Shown here one piece after another: positions 17,794 through 24,618 of a stretch of 64,000 nucleotides of DNA. The position numbers and the translations under genes were made by a program. Below the pieces are notes generated by a model. That model had not been told where the DNA came from. It searched no databases and saw nothing but the letters and a program-made list of their open reading frames with translations. Numbering within the stretch: the stretch's first letter is position 1; each line of letters begins with the position of its first letter. This stretch comes from JAHRAW01 sp965212085 (GTDB lineage: Bacteria; Pseudomonadota; Gammaproteobacteria; Arenicellales; Poriferihabitantaceae), in the NCBI GenBank assembly GCA_965212085.1, contig OZ243042.1, positions 930,001-994,000 on the forward strand, in the 5' to 3' direction.

Positions 17794-18278
17794 GATTTTT
17801 TCCTCTTGACTGGGGCATTTTGTATGCCCCCAGATTCGGGTTTATGTGTCATTGACACATTATAACTTGCAAGCACTTCTTTAATTTTATCTGTTGTAGT
17901 AGAAGTTATGCCATGAGTTTCTAAAGCTTCCGCAAGCAATTTGGTGTTTGCTGGCAAGGGTACTTGCTGTTTGTTTTTGTATATTTGTTGTGCTTCTGTA
18001 ATTTGCGGTATAAAAGTGTGTATCGGTTCCTCAAGTTCTTGCGCTATTCGGGCAAGCAAAAAAACGGGGATCCGTTGGAAACCTCTTTCAACGTTGGCAA
18101 TACTGGTCCGAGAGATACCCAATGAACTGGAAAGTTCAGCTTGGGTTAGTTTTTTTTGGCGGCGTTTATCCTTAATTTTTTCACCCAGTAGAAGGAGATA
18201 CTGGTGTTCTAAATCCTTGGTGAGTGTTGGCGAACTAGGGTGATTTTTTTCCACAAGATGCCCCCCACATAGGCACAA
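17790..18278 (-). CDS. XRE-family helix-turn-helix regulator
   Basis: DNA-binding regulator of up to 162 residues. The HTH (KKLTQAELSSSLGISRTSIANVERG) lies in the N-terminal third, followed by a 60-residue C-terminal part of unknown role that may be the site sensed by the ImmA-like protease. The furthest start is TTG 18278; GTG 18254 is as likely, since GGGGGG precedes it at ribosome-site distance. It is divergent from the lipase gene across a spacer full of TTGAC/GTCAA repeats, so it probably represses both itself and the lipase. Confidence 0.85.
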   Translation of the reverse strand: MCLCGGHLVEKNHPSSPTLTKDLEHQYLLLLGEKIKDKRRQKKLTQAELSSSLGISRTSIANVERGFQRIPVFLLARIAQELEEPIHTFIPQITEAQQIYKNKQQVPLPANTKLLAEALETHGITSTTTDKIKEVLASYNVSMTHKPESGGIQNAPVKRKKS

Positions 18279-18343
18279 CTATAGAAATGGTGTGCGAATA
18301 CTAGCCTGACGCCAGCAGGATGTAAAGAATGAATCTTGATAAA

Positions 18344-18410
18344 ATTGTCAGTATTATTGACATAATAGTCAATTTTTACTATTGACAAATCAAAATTCAA
18401 TGATTAGAAT
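18344..18410. promoter_or_regulatory. Divergent promoters and repeated operator for XRE and lipase genes
   Basis: On the + strand TTGACA (18382-18387), a 17-bp spacer and TAGAAT (18405-18410) form a near-consensus sigma-70 promoter for the lipase gene. On the minus strand TTGACT (18372-18367), a 17-bp spacer and GACAAT (18349-18344) form a weaker one for the XRE gene. The same block has repeated half-sites: TTGTCA at 18345, the dyad TTGAC-6-GTCAA at 18357-18372, and TTGAC at 18382. These overlap both promoters, as expected for the operator of the XRE repressor. Confidence 0.65.
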
Positions 18411-18453
18411 ACGAACGAATATGATTATTTGCCCACTGGGCAGGAGTATACCA

Positions 18454-19533
18454 ATGAACGATCAGTACTTACAAGGGCCTGAAAAAATGAAGGCCATACC
18501 GACTTCTCGTGCTGCCTACAGCGACCGTACATCGTGGTTGATGTGTGAGATGAGCGCCTTGGCTTACTTGCCATTTGAAGGCGAAAATCCACTGAACAAG
18601 CAAATCAAAACCATCACGGGTGTTATCAAATCTGCTTGTAAAGCGAAGAAAGCAGATGAAATGGCTGCCAGGATTTCTGATCTCGAAAAACAGCTGATGA
18701 AGTATATTGACCAAAAGACAGGAAGCGTAGATCAGTGTGCGAAGGAAAATACTGAACTGCTGAAAGCATGCCTCAATGTGGCTGGCTTTGAGTTGGTACA
18801 GACATTCAATCAAGGTGATACCCAGGCGTTCCTCGCGAAAAGAGAATCGGATAGAGTGGCTGTTCTTTCTTTCCGTGGCACCGAGGCGAACAGCTGGGTA
18901 GACATTAAAACCGATTTGAATGCTCGGTTTTACAAAGGTGAGGGGGGAGTCAAAGTACACTCGGGCTTTATCGGTGCGTTTAGACACGTGAAAGATGATA
19001 TCCGGCAGGCAGTAGACAATCTGAAAGGATATTCACTTTACATCACGGGGCACTCTCTTGGTGGTGCGTTAGCCGTTATTGCTGCCAAGGAGCTGGAGAT
19101 GGATGGGCTGGCTGCCTGTTACACCTATGGTAGCCCAAGAGTTGGCGGGGAAGAGTTTGGTGAGAGCATCAAGGCTCCTGTTTACCGAATAGTTAATGCT
19201 GCTGATGGAGTTCCTCGTGTGCCGCCTAGCTGGTCAGCGAGCCTCGTTGTGTCTATTATTACAATCTTTAATAGCAAAGTTGCTGAGTTTTTACGGGAAA
19301 GGTACTCTGGGTATAAGCATTATGGCGATATGCGATATCTGACAGCCTGTGATAACGACGTTAGAAAACTCAAGGTTTTGGAAAATTTAGGTACGCTCTT
19401 TAGAGCTAAGAGGCTGGTAACCAGAGTGGCTTCCAAGGGTTTTTTGATTCCAGCCAAGGATCATCGAATCAACGAATATCGAAACAAACTACATCATTAT
19501 GCCGATCAGCGTAACCAAACAAGAGGTATATAG
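18454..19533 (+). CDS. Class 3 lipase-family protein
   Basis: Alpha/beta-hydrolase of the Lipase_3 family, 359 residues. The nucleophile is S201 in TGHSLGG; the likely Asp is D251 (NAADGVPRVPP) and the His H289 (YKHYGDMRY). HSGF (169-172) and YTYGSPRVG are family-typical. No signal peptide is evident, so it may act in the cytoplasm or on the inner membrane. ATG 18454 is chosen because GGAG (18443-18446) precedes it and a strong promoter lies just upstream; the open frame to 18382 overlaps that promoter. The XRE/ImmA neighbours suggest induction on damage or infection; that is inference. Confidence 0.85.
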   Translation: MNDQYLQGPEKMKAIPTSRAAYSDRTSWLMCEMSALAYLPFEGENPLNKQIKTITGVIKSACKAKKADEMAARISDLEKQLMKYIDQKTGSVDQCAKENTELLKACLNVAGFELVQTFNQGDTQAFLAKRESDRVAVLSFRGTEANSWVDIKTDLNARFYKGEGGVKVHSGFIGAFRHVKDDIRQAVDNLKGYSLYITGHSLGGALAVIAAKELEMDGLAACYTYGSPRVGGEEFGESIKAPVYRIVNAADGVPRVPPSWSASLVVSIITIFNSKVAEFLRERYSGYKHYGDMRYLTACDNDVRKLKVLENLGTLFRAKRLVTRVASKGFLIPAKDHRINEYRNKLHHYADQRNQTRGI

Positions 19534-19535
19534 AT

Positions 19536-19658
19536 ATGGCAAAAAAACAGACTAAGTGTCGCCCACAGCGACTCAATCCGAAGTCAGGCCGAAAACCGGT
19601 GAGAGTCAAGCCTCATAATCGTTCAAAACCAACGCCTATCCGTAGAAAGTGCAATTAG
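19536..19658 (+). CDS. Very basic 40-residue peptide of unknown function
   Basis: A short frame starting at ATG 19536, three bases after the lipase stop, with AGAGGT (19522-19527) at ribosome-site distance. The product begins MAKKQTKCRPQR and ends PIRRKCN. About a third of residues are Lys or Arg, with two Cys near the ends, and nothing is hydrophobic enough for a membrane segment. It could be a nucleic-acid-binding or lipid-binding partner of the lipase. I recognise no family. Composition and position support it being translated, but a chance frame is possible. Confidence 0.5.
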   Translation: MAKKQTKCRPQRLNPKSGRKPVRVKPHNRSKPTPIRRKCN

Positions 19659-19712
19659 GATGTTGGGTTATTTCGGAAAAAACTTGGTTAGTTTTAGATA
19701 TATATTCAGGGC

Positions 19713-19748
19713 TTGACATTTCCCGCATAATGCCGAATACTATGAGTA
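19713..19748 (+). promoter_or_regulatory. Methyltransferase promoter with C-protein half-operator
   Basis: TTGACA (19713-19718), a 17-bp spacer and AATACT (19736-19741) form the likely promoter of the cytosine methyltransferase gene. Over the -10 lies the palindrome TACTATGAGTA (19738-19748) followed by ACATTGT. The same ACATTGT flank follows one operator arm in front of the C gene (21850-21867), so the C protein probably represses the methyltransferase. Confidence 0.6.
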
Positions 19749-19776
19749 ACATTGTAAATATCAGGAGGTTTTAAAA

Positions 19777-20877
19777 TTGCAAGCAATCGATTTATTTTGC
19801 GGTTGTGGGGGCCTTTCAGCCGGACTAAGAGATGCCGGTTATGAGATTTTGGCCGGTATTGATATAGAACCGCATTACATACAAACTTTTACTGAGAACT
19901 TTCCAGAAAGTCTTTCTATTTGCGGTGATGCTTCAAAAATCAAATCCCTAGAATTATTAGGCCGGCTTGGTTTGCGAGCAGGGGAACTAGATCTTCTTGC
20001 AGGGGGGCCACCGTGCCAAGGCTTTTCCAAGAATGTACCTCGGTCACAACGCCAATTAGACAGCGAACATAATAATTTAATAAAAACCTTCTTGGAACAT
20101 TGCGAAAATATACTGCCAAGATGGATTTTGATGGAAAACGTCGCGGAAATGAAGAATGGATTTGGCCAACACTACACAGATGAGGTCGTAGGGCGATTAA
20201 CGAATATCGGCTATAAAGTGACTTATGGAGTACATAATACGGCAGATTACGGTGTGCCCCAGAAAAGACGCAGGGCGTTTTTTGTGGCCCGACGCGACGG
20301 CATTATGCCTAGAGAACTGCAAAAGACACACGCTCAAGAGGCCCAGAAGGATCTGTTGAATGGCTATAAACCGTATGTCACTGTCTGGGATGCGATTAGT
20401 GACTTACGATCTTTGCGACATGGTGAGGGTAGCAGCCCAGATTTTTATTTCACCGACCCACAAAATGAGTATCAAGAATATATTCGCAATGGGTGTGAGT
20501 TTACCTATAATCATGTTGCAAAGAAATTAAAATCTGTTCAATATGAAAGAATCAGTGCTTTATTGCCAGGACAGGGCCTAAAGAACTTGCCGAAGCATCT
20601 GCGCCCTAACGGAGGGTACAGCGGTGCTTACGGTCGATTAACAAAAGATATGGTGATGCCTACAATTACTAGATGGGTCTTCCATCCTGGATCAGGCAGA
20701 TGGGGCCACCCAGAAGATTTGCGATTAATTACGATACGAGAAGCTGCCAGACTGCACGGATACAAAGATTGCTTTAAATTTGTTGGTAGTTATACACAAC
20801 AGTCCGGACAGATTGGAAATTCTGTCCCGCCATTGATGGCCAAATTTATGGGGAAAGCATTTCTAGCTTGCAGTTGA
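19777..20877 (+). CDS. DNA (cytosine-5) methyltransferase of a type II R-M system
   Basis: m5C methyltransferase, 366 residues. Motif I DLFCGCGGLS (5-14), catalytic motif IV GGPPCQGFS with Cys80, motif VI ENV (120-122), motif VIII QKRRRAFFVARR and motif X QIGNSVPP are in the standard order. The target-recognition region lies between VIII and IX; its site cannot be read from sequence. It starts at TTG 19777 behind a strong AGGAGG (19763-19768). It converges with, and overlaps by 15 bp, the endonuclease gene. AT-rich, so probably acquired. Confidence 0.93.
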   Translation: MQAIDLFCGCGGLSAGLRDAGYEILAGIDIEPHYIQTFTENFPESLSICGDASKIKSLELLGRLGLRAGELDLLAGGPPCQGFSKNVPRSQRQLDSEHNNLIKTFLEHCENILPRWILMENVAEMKNGFGQHYTDEVVGRLTNIGYKVTYGVHNTADYGVPQKRRRAFFVARRDGIMPRELQKTHAQEAQKDLLNGYKPYVTVWDAISDLRSLRHGEGSSPDFYFTDPQNEYQEYIRNGCEFTYNHVAKKLKSVQYERISALLPGQGLKNLPKHLRPNGGYSGAYGRLTKDMVMPTITRWVFHPGSGRWGHPEDLRLITIREAARLHGYKDCFKFVGSYTQQSGQIGNSVPPLMAKFMGKAFLACS

Positions 20878-21600
20878 AATCTGATCTAGTAGTTCCATGA
20901 ATTCTTTTTGGGAAAACCGCTCTTTAGGAAAGCTAAAATTTATACTATTTTTACTATTTGGTGGCCACCAAGCTTCTTCACCATTAAAATGAAGTTGATT
21001 TTCACCCAAACCGTGCCAAGCGAACCATTTGGTATTAGTTGGTTTATGTATTCCATGTAGGGCTTGTAGTTGTTCTTTTTTCTGCGTTTTTTTGGGAGTT
21101 GACCAATTCCACCTGAAGTCGTTTATAGAAAAGATTTTAGGATTTTTTTTAGTGCAGAGAATTCTTTCAAAATAAGTTAGGTCGCCAGTTGGATGAACAA
21201 TCAAGCGAGCATAGCCGATTTCCTTTAAGTCGTAGGTATTGAGGCTTTCTAAAGCATGGTCATTACAAAATTCAATTATCGCATTTCCTAATTTTTTCAT
21301 ACCCGAAGAGCTTCTTTTTGCGGCTTTAATTAATTCAAGTGAATTTGGTATCTTGGCTCTTTTCCATGTTACAGGAGTAGAAGATTTTGTTGATTTTACC
21401 TGCCAACCAACGCTGTCATTCACGTTGACTACATCCACGAAATCATATGTGTTAAGAACTGTACCACCTCTAACATTCCCGATCACATCTTCCAATAGTG
21501 CACCGGGAATTGAGTCACCAGAAAAAGGAAGTCTTAGGTAGCCGATTAGAGTTCTTGAAATTTTTTCTAGCTGTTCTTGTGTTGAGAAAACATTAGTCAT
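20863..21600 (-). CDS. Probable type II restriction endonuclease
   Basis: A 245-residue protein with no family I can name. Its place between a C-protein gene and a convergent methyltransferase makes it the likely restriction enzyme. A possible PD-(D/E)xK-type core is seen: E37 in the first helix, D56 (DFVDVV) and QVKS with K69, where the usual acidic residue before K would be Gln. Aromatic-rich segments (WNWS, WFAWHG) lie in the C-terminal half. Its ATG overlaps the C gene stop by eight bases, so C and R are co-translated. Confidence 0.65.
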   Translation of the reverse strand: MTNVFSTQEQLEKISRTLIGYLRLPFSGDSIPGALLEDVIGNVRGGTVLNTYDFVDVVNVNDSVGWQVKSTKSSTPVTWKRAKIPNSLELIKAAKRSSSGMKKLGNAIIEFCNDHALESLNTYDLKEIGYARLIVHPTGDLTYFERILCTKKNPKIFSINDFRWNWSTPKKTQKKEQLQALHGIHKPTNTKWFAWHGLGENQLHFNGEEAWWPPNSKNSINFSFPKERFSQKEFMELLDQISTAS

Positions 21601-21811
21601 CGCTTATTCCCACTACCAAGTAGGAAACCTCAACATTCAGGGCTTTAGCAATTGCTTGAAGCGTAGTCAGTGTTGGGTTTCTCGCCCCGCGTTCCAATGA
21701 GCTAATATAAGTACGATGAAGACCAGAGAGTTCCGCAAGTCTTTCTTGGGAAATTTTTTGATCTTTTCGCAATGTTTGGAGCCTTACCCCGAATGATTTT
21801 ACTAAGTGCAT
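21593..21811 (-). CDS. Controller (C) protein of the type II R-M system
   Basis: A 72-residue XRE-type regulator made almost entirely of one HTH domain (QERLAELSGLHRTYISSLERG). This is the size and shape of C proteins that time restriction-enzyme expression. It lies directly upstream of and overlaps the endonuclease gene. No ribosome site precedes its ATG and the promoter region is very close, suggesting a leaderless message, a feature of many C genes. The operator in front of it matches known C-boxes. Confidence 0.85.
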   Translation of the reverse strand: MHLVKSFGVRLQTLRKDQKISQERLAELSGLHRTYISSLERGARNPTLTTLQAIAKALNVEVSYLVVGISDD

Positions 21812-21834
21812 AAATGAATAGGATAATGCTCTAA

Positions 21835-21867
21835 TACTATATATCTACAGACTATAAGTAACATTGT
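21835..21867 (-). promoter_or_regulatory. Tandem C-box operator in front of the C gene
   Basis: Read on the minus strand: ACAATGT, TACTTATAGTC (21860-21850), a four-base gap, GATATATAGTA (21845-21835). This matches the two-dimer C-box layout (ATGT-GACTTATAGTC-gap-GATTATAGTC) I recall from the Esp1396I and AhdI group, with 15 bp between the starts of the two arms. It begins 24 bp upstream of the C gene start, so it should control both activation and shut-off of C and the endonuclease. Confidence 0.75.
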
Positions 21868-21985
21868 GCTTTCGAAGGCAGCCTTTGGCGCGCTCCACCA
21901 TGTATTTCGTTGTGCTCGCAAGGTGGCTTATATCAGCGCTTCATCAAGGTGTGAAAGCGAGAAGCGAAGAAGCTAACAAAGCGAA

Positions 21986-22894
21986 TCACCCCCCAACTTG
22001 ATGCTCCACCCCCTGCCGTTTCAAAAAATGCAAAATCAATTCGGCATGCACACCAAGCCCGACGTTCAAAAACTGGTGTTCCTTTTGCTCGACGCCTTTG
22101 CGCCGGGTTGGGACGCGGGGGCTGAAGCCCAGGGAATAGTGGCGGGTGTGGGACTGCAACGCCCACACCACGCCGTCGGTGTCAACGATGGGGCCGCCGC
22201 TTTGGCCGGCGAGGCCGGGGGAGGAGGTTTCGATGAACTTGCCTTGTGCGGCGGGTTCGCCGGGTTTGTTCTGTTCTTCGCCGGGCAGCGGCGCGAGCAC
22301 GACTCGGGTGAAGATGCCTTCCAGCGGAAACAATGGCAGCGGCACCGCGCCTTGCGGTAACACGAAGGCGTTTTTTTGCGCGTCAAAGGTTGGTTTGATT
22401 TCGTGAAACGGAAAACCGAAACGGCACAAACTGCGACCGGGGGCGTAACCCTGGGCCGGGTTTTTGAACACCGGATAGTGCGCGACCGAAGCCGGGTCGA
22501 ACGGCTCCAGGCGTCCAAGCGCAAGGTCGGCGGCGGGCATCATGGTCATGTCGCGCAGCTGCGCGCCGTCCCGGCCCCACCATACCGAATGATTTTTGAC
22601 CGCGCTTTTGGTCGGCGGGTGAAAGGTGCGAACCTTTTTCTTGCGGTACGCACGGTCGGAGACGATGTCCTGTTCCAGTTCCCGAACGTCGTCGCCGTGG
22701 GTGCGGTGCTGCAGCACGCTGTTCTGTTGCCGCTGGATCTCCTTCATCAGGTGCGCGACCGTGAGCACCCAGCCGTCGCGGTTGACCACCACGCAGGCGC
22801 CGATCACGCTGTTGCAATGGTCGTTGCCGAGGCGGCTGGAAATGACCACCGGCAGCGTGAAACCGCCGGCGATGGGATAGGCTTTGGCGAACAT
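21986..22894 (-). CDS. Trypsin-like serine protease domain protein
   Basis: A 302-residue protein with a chymotrypsin-fold catalytic triad: H48 in LTVAH, D123 in ADLALG and S232 in GQSGGP. CVVVNRDGWVLT is the usual strand before the His. There is no PDZ domain and no obvious signal peptide, so it is not a standard DegP; a cytoplasmic or tethered protease is possible. GGAG eight bases before the ATG supports the start. It is the first GC-rich gene after the R-M island and lies just downstream of the GMC oxidoreductase on the same strand. Confidence 0.75.
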   Translation of the reverse strand: MFAKAYPIAGGFTLPVVISSRLGNDHCNSVIGACVVVNRDGWVLTVAHLMKEIQRQQNSVLQHRTHGDDVRELEQDIVSDRAYRKKKVRTFHPPTKSAVKNHSVWWGRDGAQLRDMTMMPAADLALGRLEPFDPASVAHYPVFKNPAQGYAPGRSLCRFGFPFHEIKPTFDAQKNAFVLPQGAVPLPLFPLEGIFTRVVLAPLPGEEQNKPGEPAAQGKFIETSSPGLAGQSGGPIVDTDGVVWALQSHTRHYSLGFSPRVPTRRKGVEQKEHQFLNVGLGVHAELILHFLKRQGVEHQVGG

Positions 22895-22934
22895 GATTTT
22901 TCTCCGTTAGCGTTGTTTGGTTTCACCGTTATCG

Positions 22935-24617
22935 TTATCGTTCAAGAAAATGAAACGGCGGGCGCTGGGTTGGCAAAGGCTCGCGCCCCAGAATAAAATC
23001 CGCGGCGCGCTCGGCGATCATCTGCACCGGGGCGTTGAGGTTGCCGCTGACGATGTCGGGCATCACCGAAGCGTCCGCCACGCGCAGGCCATCAACGCCG
23101 CGCACGCGCAGTTCCCCGTCGGTGACCGCATATTCATCTTGTTCATCCGCGCCCATGCGGCAAGTGCCGCAGGGATGGTAGTCGGTTGATGCGGTGGCGC
23201 GAATGAAGGATTCGATTTCCCGGCGGGTCTTTACCGCGGGTTCGGGCACGATGCGCGCGCCGCGAAACGCATCGAACGCGGGTTGTAGCATCAACGCCTG
23301 CATTTTCTCAAAGGCCTCGATCAACTCCCCAAGGTCGTGGCCGCCTGAGTCGGACAAGTAGTTGAATCTCGCCGCCGGGCGCTCGCCGGGGTCGCCGGAA
23401 CGCAGCTCCACCGCACCCCGGCTTTTGGGGCGCAGTTGATCGGCGTTGAGTTGGTAGCCTTGCAACAGTTCCATGCGGCGGCCGTGATAACGGGCGTACA
23501 CCGGGGCGAAGTGATACTGCAAGTTGGGGTGGGTTGCGTCTTCATTTCCGCACACCAGGCCGCCCATTTCCCACATATTAGAAGCGGCCACGCCTTTGCG
23601 GGTCAGCAGCCACTCGGCCCCGGCTTTGAGTTTGTGCAAAGGGTTGGCAAGATAATCCAGCGTCACCGGTTGGGTGCACGCAAACGCGGTATGGATGAAC
23701 AGGTGATCTTGCAGGTTGCGCCCCACGCCTTGCAGGTCAACCCGCGGCGTGATGCCGTGGACGCGCAGCGCATCGGTGGGCCCGATGCCGGAAAGCATCA
23801 GCAACTGCGGCGTTTTGATGGCGCCGCAGGAAACGATCACCGATTGGTTGGCGCGCACCGCCTTGCTTCGCCCGCGACTTGCGTAGCGCACGCCCACCGC
23901 CCGGTTCTTCTCAAACAAGATTTTTTCCACCAGCGCGTTGACCCGCAGTTCAAGATTGCCCCGCCCGAGGGCCGGCTTCAAGTACGCCGTTGATGCGCTT
24001 GCGCGGCGGCCGTTTTTGACGGTGCAATCGAGGCGGGCGATGCCTTGCGGTTTGTAGCCGTTGAGGTCGTCGGAATTTTCCTGCCCCGACTGCAAGCCCG
24101 CTTCCATGAGCGCATCGAACAACGGATTTTGCAACGCGCACCGGCTAACCCCCAGCTGCCCCGAGCCGCCGCGCCACGGGTTCTCGCCGCGATCCGATGT
24201 TTCGCATTTTTTGAAGTAGGGTAGGCAGCGTTCAAACCGCCACTGCGGCAAATCGTAATCCGCCGCCCAGCGGTCGTAGTCCAGCGGGTGCCCGCGCATG
24301 TAGACCATGGCGTTGATCGAAGACGAGCCACCGACCACCTTGCCGCGGGGCAGTTCAATGTGGCGGTCGTCGCACTGCGGCTCGCGCTCCGACCGGTAGT
24401 TCCAGTTGATTGCGGGGTCTTTATAAACGTTGTACACGCCGGCGGGGATGTGGATTAGCAACTTGCGATCCAGCGGCCCCGCCTCAAGAATCAAAACCGA
24501 ATCCGCGCCGCTTTCGGACAGGCGGTTGGCCAGCACGCAACCCGCGGAGCCCGCGCCGACAATGACGTAGTCGTATTCCCCGCCGTCAAAAACTTGGTCG
24601 GCGCCCGCTGTTTGCAT
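22935..24617 (-). CDS. GMC-family FAD oxidoreductase (choline dehydrogenase-like)
   Basis: Flavin-dependent alcohol dehydrogenase of 560 residues. The FAD-binding VIVGAGSAGCVLANRLSE lies near the N-terminus, the GMC signatures (GKVVGGSSSINAMVYMRG; later GAIKTPQLLMLSGIGP) follow, and the C-terminal catalytic segment DYHPCGTCRMG carries the active-site His. Sequence style is that of BetA, which turns choline into betaine aldehyde, but no betB or betI neighbour is present, so the substrate is open. It starts just after the ppsA stop. Confidence 0.88.
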   Translation of the reverse strand: MQTAGADQVFDGGEYDYVIVGAGSAGCVLANRLSESGADSVLILEAGPLDRKLLIHIPAGVYNVYKDPAINWNYRSEREPQCDDRHIELPRGKVVGGSSSINAMVYMRGHPLDYDRWAADYDLPQWRFERCLPYFKKCETSDRGENPWRGGSGQLGVSRCALQNPLFDALMEAGLQSGQENSDDLNGYKPQGIARLDCTVKNGRRASASTAYLKPALGRGNLELRVNALVEKILFEKNRAVGVRYASRGRSKAVRANQSVIVSCGAIKTPQLLMLSGIGPTDALRVHGITPRVDLQGVGRNLQDHLFIHTAFACTQPVTLDYLANPLHKLKAGAEWLLTRKGVAASNMWEMGGLVCGNEDATHPNLQYHFAPVYARYHGRRMELLQGYQLNADQLRPKSRGAVELRSGDPGERPAARFNYLSDSGGHDLGELIEAFEKMQALMLQPAFDAFRGARIVPEPAVKTRREIESFIRATASTDYHPCGTCRMGADEQDEYAVTDGELRVRGVDGLRVADASVMPDIVSGNLNAPVQMIAERAADFILGREPLPTQRPPFHFLER

Positions 24618-24618
24618 T

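Noticed and set aside
22935..24617. Calling the GMC oxidoreductase BetA outright
   Set aside because: GMC enzymes with this signature act on many alcohols, and betB, betI and betT are absent nearby.
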